The position numbers were made by a program, and so were the translations under genes. Shown piece by piece: positions 35,374 through 44,803 of a stretch of 64,000 nucleotides of DNA. Source of the stretch: Paucibacter sp. Y2R2-4 (lineage in GTDB: Bacteria; Pseudomonadota; Gammaproteobacteria; Burkholderiales; Burkholderiaceae_C); contig NZ_JAJIRO010000003.1 in the NCBI RefSeq assembly GCF_025717535.1, positions 248,001 through 312,000 of the forward strand. Reading direction: 5' to 3'. The notes beneath the pieces were generated by a model that was given only the letters and a program-made list of their open reading frames with translations, did no database searches and was not told where the DNA came from. The stretch's first letter is position 1; every line of letters begins with the position of its first letter.

Positions 35374-36747
35374 ATGTTGTTGCACAAGTCCCCTGAACTG
35401 CTCTTGCCTGCGGGCGATCTCGATCGCATGCGCGCCGCCTTCGACTTTGGCGCCGACGCGGTCTACGCCGGCCAGCCGCGCTACTCCCTGCGCGCGCGCA
35501 ACAACGATTTCAAGCTTGAGAACCTCAAGACCGGCATCGCCGAGGCGCACGCGCGCGGCAAGAAGTTCCTGGTCGCCAGCAACATCCTGCCGCACAACGG
35601 CAAGCTGAAGAACTATCTGGCCGATATGGAGCCGGTGGTGGCGATGAAGCCCGACGCGCTGATCATGGCCGACCCCGGCCTCATCATGATGGTGCGTGAG
35701 CGCTGGCCCGAGTTGCCCATTCACCTTTCGGTGCAGGCCAACACGGTCAATTACGCGGGGGTGAAGTTCTGGCAGAAGCAGGGCTTGAAGCGCGTCATCC
35801 TCTCGCGTGAGCTGAGCCTGGACGAGGTGGCGCAGATCCGGCAGGAATGCCCGGACATGGAGCTCGAAGTCTTCGTGCACGGTGCCCTGTGCATCGCCTA
35901 CTCGGGCCGCTGCCTGCTGTCGGGCTACTTCAACCACCGCGACGCCAACCAGGGCACCTGCACCAACGCCTGCCGCTGGGACTACAAATTAGGCGATGCC
36001 TTTGAAGACGAAGCCGGCCAGGCCCAGGCGATTCAGTTCGACTTCCACAAGGCGGTGCAGCAGGCCGACCAAGACTTTGTCGCCGCCGCTGGTGGCACGC
36101 CGCGCCATCCGCTGGCCGATCGCACTTACCTGATCGAAGAGTCGCAGCGCCCCGGCGAGCTGATGCCCATCCAGGAAGATGAGCATGGCACTTACATCAT
36201 GAACTCCAAGGACCTGCGCGCGGTCGAGCATGTGCAGCGCCTGGTGGAGATTGGCGTCGATTCCCTGAAGATCGAGGGCCGCACCAAGAGCCGCTACTAC
36301 GTTTCGCGCGCCGCGCAGGTCTACCGCCGCGCCATCGACGACGCCGTGGCCGGCCGGCCCTTCGACCCGACCCTGCTGGGCGAGCTGGATGGCCTGTCCA
36401 ACCGAGGCTACACCAGCGGCTTTTATCAGCGCCACCGCAGCCAGGACCTGCAGAATTACCTCGACGGTCACTCCAAGGCCAGGCGCAGCCAGTTCGTCGG
36501 CGAAGTGGGCGCGGTGGCGGCCGACGGTTGGGCCGAGATTGAGGTCAAGAACCGCTTTGAAGTCGGCGACCGCCTGGAGATCATCCACCCCAGCGGCAAC
36601 CGCGAGATCACGCTTCAGGCCCTGCGCGGCCGCGAGGGCGAGTCGGTGCAGGCGGCGGCTGGCAATGGCGTCAAGGTCAGTTTGCAGCTGCCGGCCGAGC
36701 TGCAGGGCGCCTTGATCGCGCGCTTGTTGGACGAAGCCGAAGCCTGA
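35374..36747 (+). CDS. trhP: tRNA hydroxylation protein P, U32 peptidase family (YegQ)
   Basis: A member of the U32 family that is needed for prephenate-dependent 5-hydroxyuridine formation at tRNA position 34. The protein opens LLLPAGDLDRMRAAFDFGADAVYAG, and the U32 signature is present as ELEVFVHGALCIAYSGRCLLSGY followed by GTCTNACRWDY. The four Cys in these motifs probably bind an iron-sulfur cluster. The length of 457 residues fits TrhP and is longer than the UbiU/UbiV type. The ATG at 35374 matches the family start; eight upstream codons have no support. It stands as a single gene. Confidence 0.9.
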   Translation: MLLHKSPELLLPAGDLDRMRAAFDFGADAVYAGQPRYSLRARNNDFKLENLKTGIAEAHARGKKFLVASNILPHNGKLKNYLADMEPVVAMKPDALIMADPGLIMMVRERWPELPIHLSVQANTVNYAGVKFWQKQGLKRVILSRELSLDEVAQIRQECPDMELEVFVHGALCIAYSGRCLLSGYFNHRDANQGTCTNACRWDYKLGDAFEDEAGQAQAIQFDFHKAVQQADQDFVAAAGGTPRHPLADRTYLIEESQRPGELMPIQEDEHGTYIMNSKDLRAVEHVQRLVEIGVDSLKIEGRTKSRYYVSRAAQVYRRAIDDAVAGRPFDPTLLGELDGLSNRGYTSGFYQRHRSQDLQNYLDGHSKARRSQFVGEVGAVAADGWAEIEVKNRFEVGDRLEIIHPSGNREITLQALRGREGESVQAAAGNGVKVSLQLPAELQGALIARLLDEAEA

Positions 36748-36814
36748 ATCCAGAAGCGGGCTCCCCCTGTGAGTGGGGTGGGCGCAGCGTAAACCTAAGC
36801 GCCATAATCAGCGC

Positions 36815-38158
36815 ATGAGGAGCGCCACACATCGTCTTGAACTTTGCTGGGCCCGGCTGGCTTGGGCAGCGGGAGGCCCTGCCGCCATTGCCCTGATGAT
36901 GAGCGCTTGCGGCGGCGGTGGGGCGGGTGGTGCGGGGCCTAGCGCTGCCGCCAACGCGGCCTCCAGCCCGCCTCCGCCGACCTCGCCGACTCCGCCGGCT
37001 TCGGCCGCCTCCAGCCCCGTGCCGCCCAGCCCGCCGGCCAGCAGCCCTGTCCTCAGCGCCAAGGCTTTGCTGGGGGAGAAGATCTTTCACGACGCTGGCC
37101 TCAGCGGCTCGGGGCGCATGTCCTGCGCCAGCTGTCATGACCCCGCCTTCTTCCATGGTCCGCCTAACAGCCTGCCGGTGCAAAAGGGCGGGAGGTTGAA
37201 CACTGAGTTCGGCTTGCGCGCTGCGCCTTCCTTGCGTTACTTGGAGCGCCTCGGCGCGTTCTCTGGCACAACGAACACCCCCGTTGCAGATTTGCGCGGC
37301 GGCTTGATGGCCGATGGTCGCGCCGACAACTTGGCGGCGCAGGCGCTGCTGCCCTGGTTCAACCCGCGTGAGATGGACAACGGCACGCCCGCCGATCTGG
37401 CCCGCAAACTGCGGGCGACCAGCTACGCGGCCGAGTTCGCGCGCGTCTTCGTGCCTGCGGCCGGCGCCGATGCGCCCGATGACGCCACCCTGGTGGCACA
37501 GGCCAGTCAGGCCCTGCAGAGCTTCCAACTGGAGGATGCACGCTTCCACCCCTATGACGCCAAGTTCGACTGGGTGCAGCAGGGCCGGGCTCAGTTCACT
37601 GCGCCCGAGGCTCGCGGTCTGGCCGTCTTCAATGACCCCAAGCGCGGCAACTGCGCGGCCTGCCATCCCTCAACGAGTGCCGACGGCCGCCCGCCAGTCT
37701 TCACCACCTTTGGCTATGCCGCCTTGGGTGTGCCGCGCAACACCAAGATCCCAGCCAATGCGGATGCTGCCGCCTTTGATCTGGGCCTGTGTCAGTCGCC
37801 GCGCCCTGAGCTCAAGGATAGGCAGGACAGTTGCGGATTCTTCCGCATCCCGACCTTGCGCAATACCGTGCAAAGGCCGGTGTTCTTCCATAACGGCCAG
37901 TTCAGCAACCTGGAAACGGTTTTGCTCTTCTATCAGCTCCGCGATGCGGACTCGGCTTTTTTCTACCCCAGTGTGGCCAACCGGGTGCAGCTCTATGACG
38001 ACCTGCCGGCAGCCCTGCGCGGCAATGTCAATCGTGACGCACCCTTCAGCGCGCGGCCTTTGACGAACGAAGCCGAGCAGGCCGATCTGCTGTGCTTTTT
38101 GCGCACGCTCACCGATGGCTACAGCGCGGGTTCGCCCACGAGCGCAGGCTGTTCTTGA
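36815..38158 (+). CDS. Di-haem cytochrome c peroxidase/MauG-family lipoprotein
   Basis: A 447-residue exported protein with two c-type haem sites, CASCH (about residue 105) and CAACH (about residue 280). It has a lipobox-like SAC followed by a Gly run and a long Pro/Ala/Ser linker (about residues 30-75), so it is probably a tethered periplasmic protein. The peroxidase-type segments LRNTVQRPVFFHNGQFSNLETVL are typical of the CcpA/MauG superfamily. It may remove peroxide or oxidise a partner protein. An upstream GTG at 36773 is in frame but lacks support. It converges with recG across two hairpins. Confidence 0.9.
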   Translation: MRSATHRLELCWARLAWAAGGPAAIALMMSACGGGGAGGAGPSAAANAASSPPPPTSPTPPASAASSPVPPSPPASSPVLSAKALLGEKIFHDAGLSGSGRMSCASCHDPAFFHGPPNSLPVQKGGRLNTEFGLRAAPSLRYLERLGAFSGTTNTPVADLRGGLMADGRADNLAAQALLPWFNPREMDNGTPADLARKLRATSYAAEFARVFVPAAGADAPDDATLVAQASQALQSFQLEDARFHPYDAKFDWVQQGRAQFTAPEARGLAVFNDPKRGNCAACHPSTSADGRPPVFTTFGYAALGVPRNTKIPANADAAAFDLGLCQSPRPELKDRQDSCGFFRIPTLRNTVQRPVFFHNGQFSNLETVLLFYQLRDADSAFFYPSVANRVQLYDDLPAALRGNVNRDAPFSARPLTNEAEQADLLCFLRTLTDGYSAGSPTSAGCS

Positions 38159-38188
38159 GCTGACTTTGGCTCAGGCTTGCCGCCCGCG

Positions 38189-38241
38189 TGCTGCGAGGAC
38201 GCAGCACTCCTTCGCAGGCAGCAGCAAGGCGCCAGCCTTGC
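38189..38241. terminator. Two hairpins between the convergent peroxidase and recG genes
   Basis: Hairpin one pairs TGCTGCG (38189-38195) with CGCAGCA (38200-38206) around AGGA. Hairpin two pairs GCAAGGC (38224-38230) with GCCTTGC (38235-38241) around GCCA. Both are perfect 7-bp stems in the 94 bases between convergent stops, a likely two-way termination zone, though neither has a long T-run. Confidence 0.5.
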
Positions 38242-38252
38242 CGCTGTCCGGC

Positions 38253-40316
38253 TCAGGCCTTCAGAAACTCCGCCTTCGAGCCCAGCCAGCGTTCCACTTG
38301 GCGCCGGGCCGCTTGCGGGTATTTGTCCAGCAATTGCGGCGCCAGTCGGCGCGCGGCTTGCAGCAGGCCCGAGTCTTCTTGCAAATCGGCAAAGCGCAGC
38401 AGCTCGGCGCCGCTTTGGCGAGCGCCCATGAATTCGCCAGGGCCGCGAATTTCCAGGTCACGGCGGGCGATCTCGAAGCCGTCATTGGTTTCGGCCATGG
38501 CCTTCAGCCGCGACTTGCCGGTGTCCGACAAAGGGCCGGTATAGAGCAGCACACAAACGCTGGCCACCGCGCCGCGCCCGACCCGGCCGCGCAACTGGTG
38601 CAGCTGGCTCAGGCCAAAGCGCTCGGCATGTTCAATCACCATCAGGCTGGCGTTGGGCACATCCACCCCCACTTCAATCACCGTGGTGGCGACCAGTACG
38701 CTGGTCCGCCCGGCCGAGAACTCCGCCATCACCGCCGCCTTGTCGGCCGGTGCCATGCGGCCATGCAGCAGTCCCACGGCAAAACCTTCCAGCGCGGCGG
38801 ACAACTCCGCATGCGTCTCGGTGGCGTTGTTCAGGTCCAGCGCCTCGCTCTCTTCGATCAAAGGGCAGACCCAATAGACCTGTGCGCCCTTGTTGGCGAC
38901 TTCGTCGTGGATCTTCTCGATCACATTGAAGCGTTTGCTATCGGCAAACACCTTGGTGACGATGGGGGTGCGGCCGGGCGGCAACTCATCGATGGTGGAC
39001 ACCGCCAGATCGGCGAAATAGGTCATGGCCAAGGTGCGCGGAATCGGCGTCGCGCTCATCATCAAGAGATGTGGCTCTAAGTCCATCGAAGCCAGCTTCT
39101 TGCGCAGGGCGAGACGCTGGGCCACCCCGAAGCGGTGCTGCTCATCGATGATGGCCAGGCCCAGCTTGGCGAACTTGACCTTGTCCTCGATCACCGCGTG
39201 GGTGCCGATGACCAGTTGAGCCGAACCATCGGCGGCCGCGTCCAGCATCTTTTGGCGCGCCTTGCCTTTCACGCTGCCGGTCAGCCAGGCCACCTTCAGA
39301 CCCAGCGGCTCCAGCCAGCCGATCAGTTTCTTGAAATGTTGCTCGGCCAGGATTTCGGTGGGCGCCATCAACGCGCATTGCCAGCCGGCATCGATGGCCA
39401 CGGCCGCCGCCAGCGCCGCCACGACGGTCTTGCCCGAGCCCACATCGCCTTGTAGCAGGCGGTGCATCGGTTGCGGCAGCGCCAGTTCTTGGGCGATTTC
39501 CTCGCTGACCCGTTGCTGCGCGCCGGTGAGGCCAAAAGGCAAGACGCCCAAGAGCTTTTCCACTAAACCGCCGCGCTGGGCCTTCAGGGCGGGCGCTTTC
39601 AGCAAGGCGCGCTCGCGTTGGGCCTGCATCTGGCTGATCTGCTGGGCCAGCAATTCCTCGAATTTGAGTCGCTGCCATGCCGGGTGGCTGTGGTCCTCCA
39701 GCGTCATCAGGCGCGCCTGCGCCGGCGGGTGATGCAAAAAGGTCAGCGCATCACGCAAACTGGGCAGGCTGGGCGGCACCACACCGCTGGGCAGCAGTTC
39801 GCCCAGATCGGCGCGTTTCAGGCCAGAGGCAATGGCGCGTCGCAGATAGGTTTGCGGCAGGCCATTGCTGGCCGGGTAGACCGGGGTCAGCGCGGTGGCC
39901 AGCGGCGTGTCCTCGCTGACTGCCTTGAAGGTCGGGTGCACCATCTCGCGGCCAAAGAAGCCGTGGCGTAACTCACCACGCACGCGGATGCGCTGGCCCA
40001 CCGCCATGGTCTTTTGGTGGGAGGGATAGAAATGGATGAAGCGCAAGAGCAGGTCGCCGCTCTCGTCTTCCATGCGCACCAGCAGCACGCGGCGTCCGCG
40101 TGTCTCGACGCGGCATTCGATCACCTCGCCCTCGCACTGCACCGTCTCGCCTTCGCGAGTCTGACCAATCGGTGTCAGCCGGGTCTCGTCCTCATAGCGC
40201 ATCGGCAGATGCAGGGCCAGGTCGATATCGCGCAGCAGGCCGAGCTTCTCCATCGCCTTTTGCGGCGCGGACTTGGGCTTGTTGGCGGTATTGGTTTTGG
40301 CATCGACCTCGGGCAT
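38253..40316 (-). CDS. recG: ATP-dependent DNA helicase RecG
   Basis: Branch-migration helicase that remodels stalled forks and Holliday junctions. The N-terminal wedge/OB domain includes LGLLRDIDLALHLPMRYEDET. Motor motifs are present: Walker A GDVGSGKT, the Walker B/DEQH motif IIDEQHRFGV, LMMSATPIPRTL, and the QLRGRVGRG motif near residue 580. The length of 687 residues is standard. The ATG at 40316 starts MPEVDAKTN; the frame is open 65 codons further but that part is unlike RecG. It diverges from the large propeller lipoprotein gene with 214 bases between them. Confidence 0.97.
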   Translation of the reverse strand: MPEVDAKTNTANKPKSAPQKAMEKLGLLRDIDLALHLPMRYEDETRLTPIGQTREGETVQCEGEVIECRVETRGRRVLLVRMEDESGDLLLRFIHFYPSHQKTMAVGQRIRVRGELRHGFFGREMVHPTFKAVSEDTPLATALTPVYPASNGLPQTYLRRAIASGLKRADLGELLPSGVVPPSLPSLRDALTFLHHPPAQARLMTLEDHSHPAWQRLKFEELLAQQISQMQAQRERALLKAPALKAQRGGLVEKLLGVLPFGLTGAQQRVSEEIAQELALPQPMHRLLQGDVGSGKTVVAALAAAVAIDAGWQCALMAPTEILAEQHFKKLIGWLEPLGLKVAWLTGSVKGKARQKMLDAAADGSAQLVIGTHAVIEDKVKFAKLGLAIIDEQHRFGVAQRLALRKKLASMDLEPHLLMMSATPIPRTLAMTYFADLAVSTIDELPPGRTPIVTKVFADSKRFNVIEKIHDEVANKGAQVYWVCPLIEESEALDLNNATETHAELSAALEGFAVGLLHGRMAPADKAAVMAEFSAGRTSVLVATTVIEVGVDVPNASLMVIEHAERFGLSQLHQLRGRVGRGAVASVCVLLYTGPLSDTGKSRLKAMAETNDGFEIARRDLEIRGPGEFMGARQSGAELLRFADLQEDSGLLQAARRLAPQLLDKYPQAARRQVERWLGSKAEFLKA

Positions 40317-40530
40317 GGGCGCGATTCTGCCCTGAGCACATGAGACCGCTTGTTTTGGCTGGGCACAGGCATGCCGCATTTCAATCGGAAGGGCTTGGGG
40401 TCGAGGCGCTGGTGTTTTCCCTTTCCCTCTTTGGAGTGGTGTGTGCTGGTCTTTTTGGATCGATACACTCCGCGGCGAATTCGACCCTGGAGTCGTTTCG
40501 TTCACAAGCAAAAAGAACTATCTGGGAGGA

Positions 40531-42912
40531 ATGAAAGTGAAGCACACCGTACAAGTCTTGACCGTCTCGGTCCTGCTGGCAAGCCTCTTGAGTGCCTGCG
40601 GCGGAGGCGGCGACAGCAGCCCTTCCGTTGAGCCCATCAAGCCCACAACGCCCGCCACCGCGATTCCCGAGTCCTTGTCCATCAAGGCGGCCGCGAGCGC
40701 TGATGTGGGCAGCGCAGCCAATTTTGATAACAGCGCATCAACGCTCACTGGCTTGAAGTTTGCGTGGAGCTTTGGCGACGGCACCAGCAGCGCCGAGGCC
40801 AGCCCCAAGCATGAGTACGCCAAAGTGGGTGACTACGATGTGACCTTGAAGGTCAGCAACGAGGAGGGCGCCTCCAAAGAGCTGAAGTTCCGCGTCAGCG
40901 TCAACAACCGCGCGCATGTCAAGGGTTTGGCCTGCACGGGCGCAGCAGACAGCGGCTGGTGCTGGCAGCAGCCCAAGCCCAGCGGCAATAGCCAATCTGA
41001 GATCTTCTTCTTGGATGCCAAGACCGCATGGTCGGTGGGAGAGCAAGGCGAAATTTTCAAGACCGTCGACGGCGGCAAGACCTGGGCTAAACAGAACACT
41101 GGCTTGCGCTCACCGCTGTTGTCGGTCAAGTTCATCGATGCCAACAATGGCTGGGCCGTGGGTAGCCTGGGTGCGGTGTTGCGCACCACCGATGGGGGTG
41201 CTAACTGGATCCAACAAGCCTCTTGGCTGAAGTTTGATTCTTACTGGCAAGGATCGCCATCCTCGCTGCGGGTGATCAGCCCCAGCACCGTGATGGTGAC
41301 GATGGATGACTATCTGAGCGTCAGCACCGATGGCGGCGCCAGCTGGGTTCAAAACTCGGTTCGACCCAGTCTCATCGGTCTGGATGGCACCGTGTGGATT
41401 CAAAGCTATGACAAGTTGTTCAAGTCCACCGACTTTGGCAAGACCAGCAAGGAAGTCTTCAGTTCGTCCAAGGGTCTGAGCGCTCAACCCATCTTGCTGG
41501 GTAGTTCCGGGATCTTGCTCACCCGTATCAATTCAGTCTGGGACAGCAACGCGGGGCAATACCGTACGACGACCGAGTTCGTTCGCAGCCAGGACGCCGG
41601 TGCGAACTGGGAGACCTTCGAAGCCAAGGGATTGCCGACCACCGAATATCTGTACTTCAACCGAATCGAGTTCACCGATGCCTCCAACGGCCTCTTGAGT
41701 GCGGGCAACTCGGCCTTGTATAGGACCTCAGACGGTGGTCGTAACTGGGTGGCGGTTCAGCTCCCAGCGCTGGGCAACGCTTACCAAAATGATTTGCGCA
41801 TCCTGACCGGCGGAAAAATCTATCGTCAGGTCTCCAGCTCGGCAGGTGTGGAGCACAACTTCAGTGAGGATGGGGGCCAGACTTGGCGAAAAATTGCCGT
41901 GCCCAAAGGCCAATACGGCTTGGGCGATCCTAAGCAGTTGGGCGAGAAGTCTTGGTTGTTGCAGTCCAACGGCAGCAGTTTCTATCTCAGCAGTGACGGC
42001 ATGTTGACCTGGACTCTCATCGCCGGGCCGGATGCTGAAACGATGCAGCGTTCCTTCCGCGCGACATGGTTCTTCGATGCCAAGCGCGGCTTGGCCTTGA
42101 ACGCGGCGGGCGAGTTGCAAGAGACGCTCAACGGAGGCTTGAGTTGGCAAGTGAAGTTGAAGGACTTGGTCTCGCCTCAGTACGGCGACACCCGCTTTCA
42201 ATTCACTTCGGCCAGCAAGGGCTGGCTCTTGGCCGGCGATGGCAAGGTCTATCGCAGCGACGATGGCGGCGCCAGTTGGTCCGCACCTTTGAGCAGCAGC
42301 CGTCGGATCAGCGCCTTCCACTTTGTCGACGACAAAAACGGCTTTGCCGTCTCCAGCGAGTACTCGGTGGAGGACAACGCGGACAAGCCCGTGATTCTGG
42401 CGAGCACCGATGGCGGCCAGAGCTGGGCCAAGTCGGGCCGATTTGTGCCCAATATCAGCAGCATTCAATTCAGCTCGGCTCTGAAGGGCGTGGCCGTGGG
42501 CGCTGGAGGCCGAATCGCGGTCACCGATGATGGCGGCAAGACATGGGCCAACCGGTTCACCGGTGTCTCCGCGGATTTGAATCGTGTGCTTTACGCTGAT
42601 GCCAAGACAATTTGGGTGGTCGGAGACCGGGGCGTCGTGCTGCAGTCCTTGGATGGCGGCGCGAACTGGGTGCTGGCGCAACAAGGTGACGCCACGGATT
42701 TGCAGGACATTCAGTTCCTGGACGCGCAGCGGGGCTGGATTGTCGGCACGCAAGGCGCCATGCTGGCCACGCAAGATGGCGGCAAGTCTTGGCAGCGCGT
42801 CTACACCGGCACGCAGAAAAAGCTGAACAAGGTCTTCTTTGTGGACCCGCGCACCGGCTGGGTGGCCGGTGAAGACGGCAGCTTGTTGGCCACTGGCACG
42901 GGTGGCATCTAA
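40531..42912 (+). CDS. PKD-domain and YCF48/BNR-type beta-propeller lipoprotein
   Basis: A 793-residue surface or periplasmic lipoprotein. GGGAGGA precedes the ATG, and the lipobox LLSAC lies at about residues 19-23. A PKD domain follows (FAWSFGDGTSS ... HEYAKVGDYDVTLKVSN, about residues 60-125). The rest holds about 13 Asp-box-like repeats of the form DGG-x-(S/T/N)W, for example DGGKTW, DGGANW, DGGASW and DGGQSW, which form the blades of one or two beta-propellers like YCF48/sortilin proteins. Typical roles are protein or sugar binding. It stands alone between recG and a convergent solute-binding protein gene. The partner is unknown. Confidence 0.88.
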   Translation: MKVKHTVQVLTVSVLLASLLSACGGGGDSSPSVEPIKPTTPATAIPESLSIKAAASADVGSAANFDNSASTLTGLKFAWSFGDGTSSAEASPKHEYAKVGDYDVTLKVSNEEGASKELKFRVSVNNRAHVKGLACTGAADSGWCWQQPKPSGNSQSEIFFLDAKTAWSVGEQGEIFKTVDGGKTWAKQNTGLRSPLLSVKFIDANNGWAVGSLGAVLRTTDGGANWIQQASWLKFDSYWQGSPSSLRVISPSTVMVTMDDYLSVSTDGGASWVQNSVRPSLIGLDGTVWIQSYDKLFKSTDFGKTSKEVFSSSKGLSAQPILLGSSGILLTRINSVWDSNAGQYRTTTEFVRSQDAGANWETFEAKGLPTTEYLYFNRIEFTDASNGLLSAGNSALYRTSDGGRNWVAVQLPALGNAYQNDLRILTGGKIYRQVSSSAGVEHNFSEDGGQTWRKIAVPKGQYGLGDPKQLGEKSWLLQSNGSSFYLSSDGMLTWTLIAGPDAETMQRSFRATWFFDAKRGLALNAAGELQETLNGGLSWQVKLKDLVSPQYGDTRFQFTSASKGWLLAGDGKVYRSDDGGASWSAPLSSSRRISAFHFVDDKNGFAVSSEYSVEDNADKPVILASTDGGQSWAKSGRFVPNISSIQFSSALKGVAVGAGGRIAVTDDGGKTWANRFTGVSADLNRVLYADAKTIWVVGDRGVVLQSLDGGANWVLAQQGDATDLQDIQFLDAQRGWIVGTQGAMLATQDGGKSWQRVYTGTQKKLNKVFFVDPRTGWVAGEDGSLLATGTGGI

Positions 42913-42950
42913 GGTGCGGCTCGTGCTGCGCCTCAGAAAAGGCAGCGTGC

Positions 42951-43733
42951 TCAGTTGAAATACTGCTGCCTCAGTGCGGCGTAGCGGCCATCGCGTTTGA
43001 TCTGGTCCAGCGCGGCTTGCAGGCGTTGCTGCAAGGCCGGGCTGGTCTGCGGATGCAGGCCGTACCAGTAGGACTTGCTGCGGTCCAACTCAAAGACCGG
43101 TTGTAGCGTGCTGAAGGGCAGCTTCATCTGCTGCAGATTCCAGGCGGCCGCCCAGTCCAGCATGACCAGCAAGTCCATGCGGCCGGCCAGTAGCTTGCGC
43201 AGATTGCTGGCGTCGTCGAGGGCGATTTCCAACTCGGCATTGGGCCGCAAGCCGGCGGCCATCAGCATCTTGGCGGCGGCGGAATCGCGCACCACGCCGA
43301 GCTTGTGGCCGTTGAGGTGATGGATATCGCTGGCCTTTACCTCGCTGCGTTCGCTCAAACGGTAGACCACCACACGGCGCTCGCTGATGGGGCCCAGCCA
43401 TTTGTATTTGCGCTCGCGCTCCGGTTGGCGCGTCAGCGAAAACAGCAAGCTGCCGGCTTTGGCCGCAGCGCTGCTGCTGGCGCGCGGCCAGGGCATGATT
43501 TCAATGTCCAGTGGCAGATTGGCTTGCTCGGCTACCAAGCGCAGCAGGTCCACCGCAAAGCCGCTGGGCGGCTCGCCGGGGCGCTGGTAATTCAGTGGGG
43601 GCAAGTCTTCGCTGAATCCGTGCAATGTGTGCACGGCCGGCTCAGCCGCTGCCGCGGTGCCAGAAAGGCTTGAAAGCCAGGGCCCTAGGCTCGCGCCAAG
43701 CAGCCCGGCTGCGGTGATCTGGCGGCGCTTCAT
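42951..43733 (-). CDS. Periplasmic solute-binding protein, amino-acid ABC type (SBP_bac_3)
   Basis: A 260-residue exported protein with a signal peptide (RRQITAAGLLGASLGPWLSSLSGTA region; the RRQITAAG start may be Tat-like). The binding domain shows GFAVDLLRLVAEQ, IEIMPWPRA and a C-terminal ALDQIKRDGRYAALRQQYF, all typical of family 3. Many such orphan proteins in Burkholderiales have no permease genes next to them, and none are here. It may deliver a ligand to a distant transporter or a sensor. The ligand cannot be read from sequence. Confidence 0.88.
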   Translation of the reverse strand: MKRRQITAAGLLGASLGPWLSSLSGTAAAAEPAVHTLHGFSEDLPPLNYQRPGEPPSGFAVDLLRLVAEQANLPLDIEIMPWPRASSSAAAKAGSLLFSLTRQPERERKYKWLGPISERRVVVYRLSERSEVKASDIHHLNGHKLGVVRDSAAAKMLMAAGLRPNAELEIALDDASNLRKLLAGRMDLLVMLDWAAAWNLQQMKLPFSTLQPVFELDRSKSYWYGLHPQTSPALQQRLQAALDQIKRDGRYAALRQQYFN

Positions 43734-43831
43734 GCGCGGTGTTTCGGCGCAGGCCGGCGGGCGAAGGGGTTCTGCATAAAGATCCTGAGTCGGCGGGCCA
43801 GCCAGTCTAAGCCCGGCCCGTGCCGACTTGA

Positions 43832-44212
43832 TTACATCGGCGAGGGCGTGCCTGCCATGCGGTCGTATTTCAGGAAATACTGCCGGGCCATGGCCACCAG
43901 CTGATTTTCGGTCGGGTGGTCGACGGTCTCATAGCCGACGATGTGCTTGGCGGTATTGGCGCGGTGCTTGTCGGCGTAATGCTTGAAGTCGGCCTGTGCG
44001 GTGGACGAGCCCACCACCAGCACCTCTTCAATGCCGTTCAGGGCGTCGCAGACTTCACCGAAGAACTCATGCTCGCTGCGCACCGCGCTGCCGTGCTGCT
44101 TGGTGTGGTGGGTGTGAGCCTTGACCTTTTCGGCTTGCACATGTTCGGCATCGAATTGCAGGACTTTGGCGCTTTGGTGGTCGAGCCAAACGACGGCGTG
44201 AAACAAACTCAT
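43832..44212 (-). CDS. Small eRF1-domain-3-like (translational machinery) protein
   Basis: A 126-residue protein resembling the eRF1 domain 3/Pelota fold, with VVWLDHQSAKVLQF at the start, then LNGIEEVLVVGSSTAQADFKHY and a C-terminal HIVGYETVDHPTENQLVALA-like end. Similar short proteins in Burkholderiales carry the label translational machinery protein; their function is unproven. AGGAG precedes the ATG at 44212; 18 upstream codons in frame lack support. It lies 50 bases after the DksA-like gene on the same strand, so both may act in one stress or ribosome response. Confidence 0.7.
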   Translation of the reverse strand: MSLFHAVVWLDHQSAKVLQFDAEHVQAEKVKAHTHHTKQHGSAVRSEHEFFGEVCDALNGIEEVLVVGSSTAQADFKHYADKHRANTAKHIVGYETVDHPTENQLVAMARQYFLKYDRMAGTPSPM

Positions 44213-44262
44213 GGTGCTCCTCTCGGGGTGAATGAACAAAACGGGGCGAGGCTTGGTGCGCC

Positions 44263-44676
44263 TCAAAGACTGTGTAGGGTCTGACCGGGGTGGGTCGATT
44301 TCTCTTGCGCTGCTTGGCAGTCAAGGCAGCGCAGCACCTCGGGGCTGTGGCGCAGGCGATCAAAGGCGATGGCTTCGCCGCAAGCGATGCACAGGCCGAA
44401 GTCCGCTTGACGCAGGCGTTGCAGCGCCTCATTGACCTGGCGCAGGGCCTCGAGCGTTTGGTCGCTGCGGGCCAGGTCGACCTCGCGGTCGGCTGCATGG
44501 GCTCGCTCGCCATCGCCGTCTTGCAGCAATTGCTCGCGGGCATGCTCCACCCGGCCTTGGCTGCCCAGCTGGGCTTGCAACTCTTGCTCCAGCGTTTGCT
44601 GACGCTGCAACAAGGCGGATTCCAGCAATGCGTGCTGACCCGGCGTTAGCGTGGCGGCAGTGTTTGATGTGCTCAT
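44263..44676 (-). CDS. DksA/TraR-family zinc-finger protein
   Basis: A 137-residue protein with a long N-terminal coiled coil and a C-terminal zinc finger, CIACG then CLDCQ. These proteins reach into the RNA polymerase secondary channel and adjust transcription under stress. The coiled-coil tip has the acidic LARSDQTLEAL region but not the classic DxxDxA tip that I would expect of DksA itself, so it is better called a TraR/DksA relative. AGGAG lies before the ATG. It diverges from queA with a 127-base gap. Confidence 0.9.
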   Translation of the reverse strand: MSTSNTAATLTPGQHALLESALLQRQQTLEQELQAQLGSQGRVEHAREQLLQDGDGERAHAADREVDLARSDQTLEALRQVNEALQRLRQADFGLCIACGEAIAFDRLRHSPEVLRCLDCQAAQEKSTHPGQTLHSL

Positions 44677-44803
44677 GGACTAGCTCCTTGGCATTGATAT
44701 TCGCACCAGCCCGGCCAGGTGCGATTGACCTGCGTCAAAGGCCTGCATGGGACAATTCAGGCCGTCTCCGATTGGTACGGGTCCGTCCGGCCCTCAAAAG
44801 TTC

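Noticed and set aside
38253-40511. RecG extended by 65 residues to a start at 40511
   Set aside because: The extra part overlaps the promoter region of the divergent lipoprotein gene and does not resemble RecG N-termini.
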